From a virus: 64,000 bases of DNA. Location: the IMG/VR virus record IMGVR_UViG_3300006923_000018, positions 1 to 64,000 of that record; one strand, written 5' to 3'. How positions within the stretch are numbered: the stretch's first letter is position 1; the number at the start of each line of letters is the position of its first letter. The notes under the pieces are model-generated. The model was not told the origin of the DNA. It saw only the letters and a list, made by a program, of their open reading frames with translations, and did not search any database. Positions 42,323-51,066 of this stretch are shown one piece after another. The position numbers and the translations under genes are program-made.

Positions 42323-42741
42323 TGAGTTTGTTTAGTTACGATCGAAATCAGGCGTCCGCTTTGGACTTGAACACTTTTTCAAATACGATAAAAAGCACAA
42401 TTATTTCAAGTATTCCTGATGAGAAGCTATCTGGAAATGGATTAAGTTTTTCAACAATGGAAATGGCTGACATTGAGGAGGATTTCCAAGCCGGATCTGT
42501 ATCGGATATACCTGACTTAATGCTTGGCTGGAAGGCCAAGATAATGCAACTTGGTACAACTTATTGCCAGGTGGCCAAGTGGGAGGGCCGTACAATCTTA
42601 TTTGTATGGGATTTAGCTATTGTTTCTAATGTTGATGGTCGTCCCCATCTTGAATCGTATGGTGATTTATTAGCTACGATTACATTGACGCATCCTGATG
42701 GAAAAGAGATTTTAGAATATACTGTAAGCGTAGAGGTTTAG
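42322..42741 (+). CDS. Hypothetical tail-associated protein
   Basis: A 139-residue protein with an acidic N-terminus and beta-rich C-terminal half (TTYCQVAKWEGRTILFVWD, ATITLTHPDGKEILEY). The ATG overlaps the tail-tip stop. Its position suggests a small tail or baseplate component; no family assigned. Confidence 0.55.
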   Translation: MSLFSYDRNQASALDLNTFSNTIKSTIISSIPDEKLSGNGLSFSTMEMADIEEDFQAGSVSDIPDLMLGWKAKIMQLGTTYCQVAKWEGRTILFVWDLAIVSNVDGRPHLESYGDLLATITLTHPDGKEILEYTVSVEV

Positions 42742-43548
42742 ATGGATGATATGACTGAAAGCGGGCGTAAGCCTGAAAAGAGACGCGCTGCCAAGCCTGT
42801 GAACGTTTCGCAGCTAAAGTCGCCCCTAGAGCGCATCCGCAAAGAGCCAGAGATGGCCTATCGCTGTTTTCTTTTGTGGGCGATGCAGAATCCACGCAAG
42901 CGTAATCAGGCGGCTGCTGGGCGTGCTATTGAGCGTCATCCAAATGTCGTAATGCAGTGGAAGAAGCGGTGGTCATGGTTAGATCGCGTTGACTCTGTAG
43001 AGCTACCTGATGTTTGCGCTCAGGCTATTTACAGAAAACGTTTTTACGATCGTTATAAGCTTCGGGAATTGATTGAGGTAGAGAAGTATTTGGCAGTTCC
43101 GTTTATGCCGACTACTCCAATTCCGGCAACTGTAGCAGAGGAGGTCCACAAGGCCACTGCTCCGACTCGTCAGGAGCACAAGGAAAAGAAGAGACGTGAG
43201 GAAATGCGTCGGAAGCACAAGGCTCTGGTTGATGGTGCGATCGGTTTGTTGGCTCGTCGTATTGCTTCAGGTGAGATCAAATGCAGCATGAAAGATCTGC
43301 CTATTTTACTGAAGATAAGAAATGAGTATGAGGATAATCATCTTGGTAGCGAGGAGGGCACTGGGTTTATAATTGAAACTGTCCGTGTTAAGCAGGCCAA
43401 GGCGTTAGGTCAGGATATTTTGTCTGCCATGTTAGAAGATGCTCGGGAGTCGGTTGCGATTTTGGGTGCATTAGTTGCGGCTAAAGAGCTTAAGGACCGT
43501 GCTGAGATCATGAATAACGAAACGAGTGCATCTGGGGTGTCATCATGA
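42742..43548 (+). CDS. Small-terminase-like DNA-binding protein
   Basis: A 268-residue protein with an N-terminal helix-turn-helix-like segment (QAAAGRAIERHPNVVMQW followed by KKRWSWLDRVDSVE) of the kind seen in PBSX-type small terminases, then a long basic helix (EHKEKKRREEMRRKHK) and a helical C-terminus. Small terminases recognise pac or cos DNA and feed the large subunit. It starts right after the previous stop, about 27 kb from the terL gene, unlike the usual pairing. A plain DNA-binding regulator is the alternative. Confidence 0.55.
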   Translation: MDDMTESGRKPEKRRAAKPVNVSQLKSPLERIRKEPEMAYRCFLLWAMQNPRKRNQAAAGRAIERHPNVVMQWKKRWSWLDRVDSVELPDVCAQAIYRKRFYDRYKLRELIEVEKYLAVPFMPTTPIPATVAEEVHKATAPTRQEHKEKKRREEMRRKHKALVDGAIGLLARRIASGEIKCSMKDLPILLKIRNEYEDNHLGSEEGTGFIIETVRVKQAKALGQDILSAMLEDARESVAILGALVAAKELKDRAEIMNNETSASGVSS

Positions 43549-43898
43549 GTTTGGATAGGCTTAATGCGGCAGACATTTTAAAATCTATTCCCTGGGAGGG
43601 CCTTTTAGAGTCTGCTGATAATTTTTTAGATGACAAGAATAAGAACGATAATGATTTAGACGAGTTCATTATTGACCAGATTGATGATCGTATTGATTTT
43701 GCCTCAATAATTAATGGTCCTGCTGGTGCGGTTGCTGAGGCTTTAGACGGACCAGTTATTAAGTTAGTTTCATCATTAATTAAAGCTATATCAGGAGATC
43801 CCGAGTCAAGACAGGCGCGGAGAGAGGTAAGGAAATCGCGCAGGGAGGCGCGGAGACTTGCTCGCCAGGAGCGAAAGAAGGCCAGGATTGATGGGTGA
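43545..43898 (+). CDS. Small protein with acidic body and basic tail
   Basis: A 117-residue protein. The first 90 residues are acidic and helical (DDKNKNDNDLDEFIIDQIDD); the last 25 are extremely Arg-rich (RREVRKSRREARRLARQERK). It might pair a capsid contact with DNA or RNA binding. The ATG overlaps the previous stop. No family recognised. Confidence 0.55.
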   Translation: MSLDRLNAADILKSIPWEGLLESADNFLDDKNKNDNDLDEFIIDQIDDRIDFASIINGPAGAVAEALDGPVIKLVSSLIKAISGDPESRQARREVRKSRREARRLARQERKKARIDG

Positions 43899-44352
43899 GC
43901 TAGAATCTAAAGTAGACCGCAACTCTCAGCGCCTTGAAACATTGGAGGAGGACGTGAATACGCTAAAGATTGACGTTGCCAAGGTGCATCTTTCCCTTGA
44001 GCATAGCGATTTTCGTGCTGAAGAACGTTTTAAGTCGTTGTCTACATCTCAGATGGAAGTGAAGGAGATTCTTAAAGAAAGAATGAAGGATGAGGAGAGG
44101 CGTGCGAAAGAGTCTAGAGAGTACCGGGCGAGGCGGGAACAGTTAGAGCTACAAGCTAATCTCGATCGCCAGAAATGGGTAAGAAGCCTAATTAATCCAC
44201 AGACTCTATTTATTATATTTGCAATTATTCTAAGTTTTTTTGGAATGAGGGTCGCAGAGGTTGCTGAAATTGCAAATTTAGCAGGAATTCCGATACCCGC
44301 TAAACAACAAGGGTCAGCGCCGGATGCGTCTGAAGTCGTGGCGCCCGAATAG
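43891..44352 (+). CDS. Coiled-coil protein with C-terminal membrane helix (holin-like)
   Basis: A 153-residue protein with a long coiled coil (VDRNSQRLETLEEDVNTLKI through REQLELQANLD) and a membrane helix at about residues 105-125 (INPQTLFIIFAIILSFFGM). The ATG overlaps the previous gene by eight bases. The PQTxxII-AI helix and coiled-coil order match the protein at 5536-5826, so the two may be distant paralogues. Role unknown; a tail-ejection or holin accessory is possible. Confidence 0.6.
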   Translation: MGELESKVDRNSQRLETLEEDVNTLKIDVAKVHLSLEHSDFRAEERFKSLSTSQMEVKEILKERMKDEERRAKESREYRARREQLELQANLDRQKWVRSLINPQTLFIIFAIILSFFGMRVAEVAEIANLAGIPIPAKQQGSAPDASEVVAPE

Positions 44353-44436
44353 GGTATTCTGGGCGTCATTTTCGCTAAACTGTTGGCGTAAATTGGCTAT
44401 ACCTGCTACGAATGGAGCCTGGAAGGACCGCAAGCC

Positions 44437-45150
44437 GTGATCGTAGAAATCGAAAGATGGCTACAGACTAACGAATCTGACAGACCTCGTTTAGTTGAAG
44501 CCGCAAAAGATATAATAATCGCATTAGTGAGTAAGAGACCAAACTATGCTAATTGGCGCGGTCTGCCTCGATGTGTTGAAATTTGTCCATCATATTTGTC
44601 TAAGAACAAGAATTACAGTCCTCAGACATCTAGAAATGCGTGGTCTGCCTTGAAGGATATTGTTGGTTGGAGTCAGCTTCCGCGTAAACAGGTCCGACGA
44701 ACAATTACTAAGCTTGGGTTCCAGCCAAGGAAACCAAAATACGGCCATCGATATGGTACGCATTTGTTCATTTCTGGCTCGGTGTGGCGCGAACTAAAGA
44801 AGCTGTGTTTTCGGCTAGGACTGCTTAAAAATAAGCGTGCAAAGCCCATTGTGACAAGTATTATTAATAATACTAATAATACTACAACAAAGAAAGAATT
44901 ATCCCCCCCAGCCCCCCAAAGGGGGACGAGGCAGAGCCGAAAGGGTCGTGTTAAGCATCCTAAGTATAATCAAGATTGGAAATCTCTATCCTATCGGGGT
45001 AAGGTAAAACGCCTACTTTTTTACACTATGCAGAAAGAAACGCTGAAAGAGAGCAGAAATACCGAGGGGAATAACGGGGTTGCGTTATATGAGGATAACT
45101 GGGGTCCGCTCGCCGCTTTCAGGGTATACCCGGAATGGGGCATTGGGTGA
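44437..45150 (+). CDS. Hypothetical basic protein, first gene of the replication module
   Basis: A 237-residue basic protein starting at GTG with GGAAGGA nine bases upstream. Residues about 60-125 (TSRNAWSALKDIVGW, KQVRRTITKLGFQPRKPKYG) read like a winged-helix DNA-binding domain; a low-complexity stretch follows (TSIINNTNNTTTKKEL). It could be a replication initiator or regulator because it heads the replication genes, but no family match is evident. Confidence 0.5.
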   Translation: MIVEIERWLQTNESDRPRLVEAAKDIIIALVSKRPNYANWRGLPRCVEICPSYLSKNKNYSPQTSRNAWSALKDIVGWSQLPRKQVRRTITKLGFQPRKPKYGHRYGTHLFISGSVWRELKKLCFRLGLLKNKRAKPIVTSIINNTNNTTTKKELSPPAPQRGTRQSRKGRVKHPKYNQDWKSLSYRGKVKRLLFYTMQKETLKESRNTEGNNGVALYEDNWGPLAAFRVYPEWGIG

Positions 45151-45290
45151 ATTGGCTGGCGATGTAGCCGGATCGGTGTATATTTGGTATATGTGTAATG
45201 TCGGGACGAGGTTTCCCTCCGTCCGGCAACCTTCCTGTTGTTGTGGTGGGTCAGGGTCTTGCGGCCCTGGCCCTCATTACAGGTGATGAA

Positions 45291-46916
45291 GTGGATCAGA
45301 TACGCATCAAAATCGGCAGCGTGATCGGGATTGATGTTCAGCGACTGCCTGACGCTTGCTATCATGAGATTGTGAAGGATTTTACGGTAGAGAATCCTGA
45401 GTACGTGCGTCGTAAGAAGTTCAACCGTTCTCTAAGGAACGTTCCTGAGACGATTGTTCTTTACCGTCATTACAAGAACTGGATTGAGGTTCCTCGCGGC
45501 GCTCTGAGTAGAGTGCGAGAGCTATTAAAACGATACAATTTAAGTCCAATCTTCTTAACTAATTCTGTTGTAACTGAGTCTCACGGCTTTCATCCTATTG
45601 AAGACTTTAATGTAACGTTAAGGCCCTACCAACAACAGGCATTAGAGAGGATGCACAAATGTGTACAAGGCGTAGTCCAGATGCCCTGTGGTGCTGGAAA
45701 GACTGAGCTAGGCTGCGCGGCAATTCTAACCACTGGGGAGTCTGCGGTCATATTGGTCCACACGGACGATATTTACCAGCAGTGGAGGTCTAGGGTCCAT
45801 CGCATGTCTGGGACGGCTCCTAGAGTGGTTTCTGGGACAGCCAAGAGCGATTTGTCCCCCCTGATGCCAGGCGAGGTGTCGGTTTGCATGATCCAGACCT
45901 TAGTTAGTGCTGGTGAGCTAGCGTTTCCGTTAATCAAGAGTGCTGGTGTCGTGCTTACTGACGAGTGTCATCATATTCCTGCACGCACATGGTCAAAGTT
46001 AATGAATGAGTTTCCCGCTCGCTTTCGTTGGGGATTGACGGCTACTCCTGAGAGGAGTGATGGGCTTGGGATTTTGATTGAAAGCATGATTGGCAATTTG
46101 CTTTATAAGATAGATACTAAGGCTTTAATTAAAGAAAACTATTTAATGAGTCCAAAGATTATTCCTGTATGGACAGGCTGGCAGGCGCCGGAGGATTGTT
46201 ATCCATCGAAGGCGAAGTGTCCAGGGTGCAAGAAATGGATCAAATGTGTTGAGTCTCAGCATATAGATGAGCAGGTTTACTGCAACCGCTGCAATCATAG
46301 GCTTCCGTATTCTAGTCAGTTTGAAACTGGCAATTTGAATTACAGCAAAGCTGTTACTGAGATGAGTAACGACAGTTCACGAATAGCGATAATTGTAGAG
46401 CTTGTGAAAGCTGCAACCAGCCACAAGCGAACTGTTTTGGTATTAACTCCGAGAAAATCATCCGTTAATAAGCTTGTTGCGCGATTAAACTGGCAGGGGA
46501 TATCCGTTGTTGGTGTCACATCAGATTTTAAGAAGTCAGAGCGAAAGAAAATGATAGATGATGTGCGTAAGGGTAATGTCAGCGTTTTGGTGGCAACTCA
46601 GCTAGCTGACGAGGGGTTAGATCTCCCTGTCCTAGATTGTGCAATAAACACATCAGCCGGAAGGAACGTGGGTACAGCTAAGCAGCGGGTCGGGCGGACC
46701 TTACGATTAGCAGGTATGCAGCCATTGGTATTCGAGTTAGTCGATTCTGGGGAGTTCGAGGCCCAGTGGCGGGTGAGATCTAACGCCTATAGGAGCGAGT
46801 ATGGTGATTGCGTTCACAGCCTCGAACCACTGGAATTGCCCGATGCGCTAGAGGTGCTGGACGTGGTGGAGAAACCTGGTCGCCATATGTCCTCCGGTCG
46901 CGTATGTAGTGGGTGA
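45291..46916 (+). CDS. SF2 helicase, XPB/Rad25-like, with inserted zinc finger
   Basis: A 541-residue DNA or RNA helicase. Motifs in order: Q-like RPYQQQALE, Walker A MPCGAGKT (about 128-135), DECHH (about 223-227), GLTATP, motif V ATQLADEGLDLP and motif VI QRVGRTLR. A Cys insert (CPGC then CNRC, about 306-340) lies between the two RecA domains. Such phage enzymes assist branch migration or replication fork restart. The GTG at 45291 with AGGTGATGAA upstream is chosen; the ATG at 45198 has no ribosome-binding site and lies in a GGACGAGG/CCTCCGTCC hairpin. Confidence 0.88.
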   Translation: MDQIRIKIGSVIGIDVQRLPDACYHEIVKDFTVENPEYVRRKKFNRSLRNVPETIVLYRHYKNWIEVPRGALSRVRELLKRYNLSPIFLTNSVVTESHGFHPIEDFNVTLRPYQQQALERMHKCVQGVVQMPCGAGKTELGCAAILTTGESAVILVHTDDIYQQWRSRVHRMSGTAPRVVSGTAKSDLSPLMPGEVSVCMIQTLVSAGELAFPLIKSAGVVLTDECHHIPARTWSKLMNEFPARFRWGLTATPERSDGLGILIESMIGNLLYKIDTKALIKENYLMSPKIIPVWTGWQAPEDCYPSKAKCPGCKKWIKCVESQHIDEQVYCNRCNHRLPYSSQFETGNLNYSKAVTEMSNDSSRIAIIVELVKAATSHKRTVLVLTPRKSSVNKLVARLNWQGISVVGVTSDFKKSERKKMIDDVRKGNVSVLVATQLADEGLDLPVLDCAINTSAGRNVGTAKQRVGRTLRLAGMQPLVFELVDSGEFEAQWRVRSNAYRSEYGDCVHSLEPLELPDALEVLDVVEKPGRHMSSGRVCSG

Positions 46917-46989
46917 TGGAGTGTAGCACAACTGGCAGTGCATCCGACTGTTAATCGGAAGGTTGCAGGTTCGAGTCCTGCCGCTCCAG
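46917..46989 (+). tRNA. tRNA-Asn (anticodon GTT)
   Basis: A complete cloverleaf: acceptor TGGAGTG/CGCTCCA (one G-T), D-arm GCAC/GTGC, anticodon stem TCCGA/TCGGA with loop CTGTTAA, T-arm GCAGG/CCTGC with TTCGAGT. The anticodon is GTT and the discriminator G is correct for Asn; CCA is not encoded. It begins at the base after the helicase TGA and ends 13 nt before the nuclease GTG. Confidence 0.95.
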
Positions 46990-47002
46990 TTCAGGAGGCA
47001 GA

Positions 47003-48283
47003 GTGACCCCAAAAATTGTAATCCCTCGCTATGAGGATTGTGAAATCCATGGTCTTCCGTGGGACGCATTTGTTGTTACCAATTCTGAGCGCAGCACATT
47101 GTTGTGCCCGCGCTGGAATTGGTTTCAGTACACTGAGAATCTTAGGCCGCTAGTTACAGATCGGCCTTTACGGATTGGGAGTGCTTGGCACCTCATCATG
47201 GAGTCGGTTTATCGTCATTGGATGGCCCACGATACTGAGTTCGATGATGCTGTATGGACAGATCCCCTTGAGAAAATTGAATCTGATTGGTCTGAGCAGT
47301 CTAAAGTCGGATTAGTGCCAGAGGACGAGTGGCGTACTGACGTGGAGAGGCTAAGCCGCTCCATGTATGGTTACATTCAGTATCGCGGTCGCGCTCCATC
47401 ATCAAAATATCGTATTGTAGCCGTGGAGCAGGCGCTATGCGCTCCAATAATGGAGAAGGACACAGACAATGTATTCTCCCCTGATGCGGCTTTAATGGCA
47501 GAGGAATACGGGTTCAGAGAGGCGCGTACCGGAGAAGGAAAGGATGGTAGGTGTTCTGTAATCCAGAAGCCTTATTACTACATTGGTCGTGCGGATGTAA
47601 TTGTTTTGCACCGAGAAACTGGTGATGCGTGGGTTTTAGACCACAAGTACACAGCTTCGCCTGAATCGTATCGAACGGCATCACTTATTGATTTGCAGAT
47701 GCCTGGTTACTGTTGGATGCTGGACTGGATGCTCAAGAACGGGCATATTGATTTTTCAGGTAGTGGCCGAGTAGGTGGCTATATCTTTGAGGCAACGAGC
47801 AGTGCGCTTGCACGCCATCCGACTTTTCTAAAAAGCGGGAAAATCTCTAAAGCTGCTAATGCTAGGATAGCGAGTTGGAACTTTATTAAGTTTTGCGAAG
47901 ACAATGAAATTGATGTTGCTCCGTATGCTGAGTACATTGAGTCGCTTAAGAAAAGAGTAGACAGAACGCTATATATATCAGATTGGACGCAGATTACTGA
48001 GAATGATATAGTGCGCTGCGCCAAGGAGGCGTATGGGGTAGCGAGGCGGATATCAGATCTGAAGTGGGACGCTGCGTTTGGCGACTTGTCTGATATTAAT
48101 TATAGTCATCCCCGTCTGCCATTGTGTAAGCGTCCAGGTTCAAAGTGCAGATACACAACGATGTGTTTCAGCGAGTCAGCTTATAGCCTGGGCTTTGAGG
48201 TGGGTGATGGTGTTCGTTGGATCACCAACCCTAAGTTTTTATCAAATGACAACAACAAGTTGGAAGAGGAGTTAGGATGGTGA
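47003..48283 (+). CDS. PD-(D/E)XK nuclease, RecB/Cas4-like
   Basis: A 426-residue nuclease. Catalytic motif: Glu 142 (VEQAL), Asp 198 (GRADVIV), Asp 213 and Lys 215 (VLDHKYT), then a QMPGYCWML helix as in RecB-family enzymes. A Cys near the N-terminus (LLCPRW, 35) and three near the C-terminus (CKRPGSKCRYTTMC) could hold an iron-sulfur cluster as in Cas4 or AddB. It probably resects double-strand DNA ends for annealing with the next two genes. The GTG start has AGGAGG upstream. Confidence 0.88.
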   Translation: MTPKIVIPRYEDCEIHGLPWDAFVVTNSERSTLLCPRWNWFQYTENLRPLVTDRPLRIGSAWHLIMESVYRHWMAHDTEFDDAVWTDPLEKIESDWSEQSKVGLVPEDEWRTDVERLSRSMYGYIQYRGRAPSSKYRIVAVEQALCAPIMEKDTDNVFSPDAALMAEEYGFREARTGEGKDGRCSVIQKPYYYIGRADVIVLHRETGDAWVLDHKYTASPESYRTASLIDLQMPGYCWMLDWMLKNGHIDFSGSGRVGGYIFEATSSALARHPTFLKSGKISKAANARIASWNFIKFCEDNEIDVAPYAEYIESLKKRVDRTLYISDWTQITENDIVRCAKEAYGVARRISDLKWDAAFGDLSDINYSHPRLPLCKRPGSKCRYTTMCFSESAYSLGFEVGDGVRWITNPKFLSNDNNKLEEELGW

Positions 48284-49032
48284 CAAATAGTGGAATAGAA
48301 TATTATATGGTGGGGACCAGCGGCATGACGCCGTTGCTGAAGGCGTTTATGTATGGCGATAGCGGTGCAGGCAAGACGTTTACGGCGGCTTCTGCCCCTA
48401 ACCCCATATTTTTATTAACTGAGTCGAATGGATTGAAGAGCATTCAGAATTCAAATCCTGATGCGCTTGTGGCGCTGTGTACTGATATTAACCAGGTTCG
48501 TCAGTTTGTAGCTGCGGCATCTCGTGGAGAATTTCCTGATGAAGTGGAAACAATAGTTATTGATTCTATTACTGAGGTGCAGCGGTTATTTATTGATGAA
48601 ATATTAGCTGCCAAGGGTGATGGCGATAAAAAGATGGAATGGCAAGATTGGGGAGTCATGACGGCTCGTATGATTAAATTTGTGCGTTGCGTGAGAAATC
48701 TGCCGTACAACGTCATTGTAACTGCTCTTTGTGAGTATGCGACTGGTGATGATGGAAGCGTGACTCGGATATTCCCATCATTTCAGGGTAAGAAACTTGC
48801 TAATGACATCTCTCAGTTCTTCAATGTGGTGGGCGTGGTTATTCGTCGTGAGGTTGAGACTGAACATGGGATTGTTATTAAGCGCGGGGTTCTAGTTGAG
48901 GGTCCGTCCCGGTATTTAATAAAGCCGTGTCATCCTCTTGTAGGAATATTGGAGCCCAATGTTTCTCAATGGATAAATGAGTGGAAAGCATCAATTGATT
49001 CAACTGAAGATAAAACTTCAAATTCTAATTAG
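48277..49032 (+). CDS. RecA-like single-strand annealing ATPase, Sak4 type
   Basis: A 251-residue ATPase with Walker A GDSGAGKT (27-34) and Walker B TIVIDSITE (92-100), then MEWQDWG and a strand-rich C-terminus: the Sak4 (short RecA/RadA-like) pattern. These proteins promote annealing or strand exchange with SSB. It overlaps the nuclease by seven bases and precedes the SSB gene, the usual phage recombination cassette. Confidence 0.88.
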   Translation: MVTNSGIEYYMVGTSGMTPLLKAFMYGDSGAGKTFTAASAPNPIFLLTESNGLKSIQNSNPDALVALCTDINQVRQFVAAASRGEFPDEVETIVIDSITEVQRLFIDEILAAKGDGDKKMEWQDWGVMTARMIKFVRCVRNLPYNVIVTALCEYATGDDGSVTRIFPSFQGKKLANDISQFFNVVGVVIRREVETEHGIVIKRGVLVEGPSRYLIKPCHPLVGILEPNVSQWINEWKASIDSTEDKTSNSN

Positions 49033-49041
49033 GGGGAAGTA

Positions 49042-49620
49042 ATGAAAGTTAATCCAGCAGAGTATGATGGGGAAGGCAAAGGCGGCGTCAGAGTTGGCGC
49101 TGTGGGTGCTGGTAGAAAGTTATTGTATGCTGTAGGCTACGAATACCGAGTTTATAACGACAAAGACTGTTTACGAATCAATTTCGTATGTCTTGAGGAT
49201 TATGAAGAAAATAATGATGAGGGGAATGTAATTACCTCTAATTTCTTTCTTACTCCAAAGGCTATTTTTCGTCTCGGCATCTTTGCGAATCGAGTTGGAT
49301 ACAATGATGAGTTTGATCCTATGGATAGCAATTCAATTGAGCGCATAATGTGTATGGCGCCCGTTATTGGCTATGTCGAGATTTCTGAGAATGGTGAGTT
49401 TACAAATCGTACTCTTTCTACAGATCTCGGTAAGTCAAATATGTCTCGCAACAATAATGGAGACCTTGATTTTTCTGAGGATCAGATAAAGTGGATCAGT
49501 AGCGCTGAGGAAAACTGGGAGCGTCTTCAGGCTTGGGGCCTAAAGAAGAAATCTGATGGCGGTTACAATTCCAGCAGTTCTGCTCCTGTTAATCATGATC
49601 TTAGCGACGTGCCGTTTTAG
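49042..49620 (+). CDS. ssb: Single-stranded DNA-binding protein
   Basis: A 192-residue protein with an OB-like beta section (LLYAVGYEYRVYNDKDCLRI) and a disordered tail ending DLSDVPF, the acidic-aromatic tip that recruits SSB partners. It resembles the DUF669-type SSBs of phage recombination cassettes, in line with its Sak4 neighbour. GGGGGAAGTA precedes the ATG. Confidence 0.8.
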   Translation: MKVNPAEYDGEGKGGVRVGAVGAGRKLLYAVGYEYRVYNDKDCLRINFVCLEDYEENNDEGNVITSNFFLTPKAIFRLGIFANRVGYNDEFDPMDSNSIERIMCMAPVIGYVEISENGEFTNRTLSTDLGKSNMSRNNNGDLDFSEDQIKWISSAEENWERLQAWGLKKKSDGGYNSSSSAPVNHDLSDVPF

Positions 49621-49695
49621 TATTAAAGCTGTATTGTGGTTAAATGGATAGGGCGTCTACGGATACCCTGTCTCTTCTTCTACTGGGTAGATTTT

Positions 49696-50082
49696 ATGGA
49701 TAGCAACACAGGTATAGACGAGTCCATTTTTGTTGTTTTAAATACTGAGAATCTGAAGCGGCTATTTGCGTCTTATCAGGGGAACATGGTCTCTAGTGAG
49801 GCTTTTTTCTATATGATGAGGCATGTCAAGCCTGACGGCTATCATATATTGAAAAGCAGTACAGTAATGTCTGAGGAGCCCACAATAATGGAAACCGTGT
49901 GGCTAATATCCTTATTGGAAAATGCTCCGGTTATGACTCAGGTGGTTAATAATGTTCCAGCAACGCGCCTAAAGGTAATTTGCGGCCTAAAAGAGTTCAA
50001 TGATTACATTACGGTATTTACAACAGAGCAGGTCCAGCAGATTGTTTACACTAATTCGTCTGCACGTCAGTGTGCTAACTGA
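49696..50082 (+). CDS. Hypothetical protein between SSB and RuvC-like genes
   Basis: A 128-residue soluble protein; the ATG at 49696 (MDSNTGIDESIF) is preferred to the GTG at 49636, though its ribosome-binding site (GGGTAG) is weak. Its last base overlaps the resolvase ATG. No family recognised. Confidence 0.5.
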   Translation: MDSNTGIDESIFVVLNTENLKRLFASYQGNMVSSEAFFYMMRHVKPDGYHILKSSTVMSEEPTIMETVWLISLLENAPVMTQVVNNVPATRLKVICGLKEFNDYITVFTTEQVQQIVYTNSSARQCAN

Positions 50083-50690
50083 TGGTGTATGTTGGATTAG
50101 ACCCCGGCGCCGAGGGCGCCATAGTTATCTTAAGAGACCGCTGTGCTTACGCTGCGTTTTGGTGGGCGAAGGTACAGCGAAAGGGTCGGCGCGTAATCAA
50201 GCTTCAAATGACAGATATGGACGGAGAGAGCCAATCTGTAATTATTGAACGCTATTCATCAATTGGTTCTATTGTTTCTGAATATTTAGCGGAAAGCGGT
50301 TTTACTGATGGGTATATTTGTTGCGAGGATGTGTACTTAGGCAGAAATGTCCGCACATTAATTGACTTAGCTCGCAACGCGGGCTCGGTGCTGAGCCCCA
50401 TTGAAGAACATTTTGGCCTATCCTCCTCCTATGTCCCCGCTAATGAGTGGCGAGAAACGGTATTAGGTGTGAAAAGAGGCACGAAAAGAGATCAGGTTAA
50501 AAACGCTTCTATGTTATTGATCCCGAGTCGAGTGGACGGTATGCGGAGCCTAATATCTTTATCAGGCTCATCAACGCACATTTGTGATGCGGCAGGAGTG
50601 GCAGAGTATTGTAGAGTAACAACAGGGAGAAACACTAATGGGTCAAAACGATGGTTCCGCCCAGTTATTTTTGGGGCGCAATCGCACTGA
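50082..50690 (+). CDS. RuvC-like Holliday-junction resolvase
   Basis: A 202-residue RNase H-fold nuclease. Acidic residues line up as GLDPG (Asp 7), ICCEDVYL (Glu 82) and HICDAAG (Asp 169, with His 166), the RuvC-type catalytic set. Phage members resolve branched replication intermediates before packaging. The start overlaps the previous gene (TGATGG). Confidence 0.85.
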   Translation: MVYVGLDPGAEGAIVILRDRCAYAAFWWAKVQRKGRRVIKLQMTDMDGESQSVIIERYSSIGSIVSEYLAESGFTDGYICCEDVYLGRNVRTLIDLARNAGSVLSPIEEHFGLSSSYVPANEWRETVLGVKRGTKRDQVKNASMLLIPSRVDGMRSLISLSGSSTHICDAAGVAEYCRVTTGRNTNGSKRWFRPVIFGAQSH

Positions 50691-51066
50691 ACGAGATCCT
50701 GTAAAGCAGGTATTTGATTTTTGGGCATCTAAACAGCGTCGTCCTCACGTTTGCAAGCTCACGAAGGAAAGGCGAGAGCTAATCCATTCCAGGCTTGGGC
50801 TGGGGTATACCCCGGACGATTTGATCCATTTAATTGAATATGCTTACGAGGCTCAGACCGATGAGGCTATGTGGTGGAGAGGCGCTAATCCAATCAAGCG
50901 CTCTTACCTACGATTAGAGAATTTGCTCCGAAAGAATAAACTCGGAGACAGGGTGGAGGCGTCCGCGAATTGGCGCGAGGACATCTCTGGTCCTGCTAAA
51001 ACAGATCCTTCTGCTGTTCGTGACTCATTTGGACCGTTAGAATTTTTTAGAGCAGGTGACAAGTGA
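50638..51066 (+). CDS. DnaD/DnaT-like replisome protein, putative helicase loader
   Basis: A 142-residue protein with the pattern DPVKQVFDFWASKQRRPHV, KLTKERRELIHSRLGLGYT and a DDLIHLIEYAYEAQ helix, typical of the C-terminal domain of phage replisome organisers that load helicase. It overlaps RuvC by 53 bases in another frame and the primase-helicase by four. CAGGGAGAAAC precedes the ATG. Confidence 0.65.
   Translation: MGQNDGSAQLFLGRNRTERDPVKQVFDFWASKQRRPHVCKLTKERRELIHSRLGLGYTPDDLIHLIEYAYEAQTDEAMWWRGANPIKRSYLRLENLLRKNKLGDRVEASANWREDISGPAKTDPSAVRDSFGPLEFFRAGDK

Noticed and set aside
45198-45290. Longer helicase N-terminus from the ATG at 45198
   Set aside because: No ribosome-binding site, a stable hairpin lies over the start, and the added residues are Pro/Gly/Val-rich and unlike helicase N-termini.
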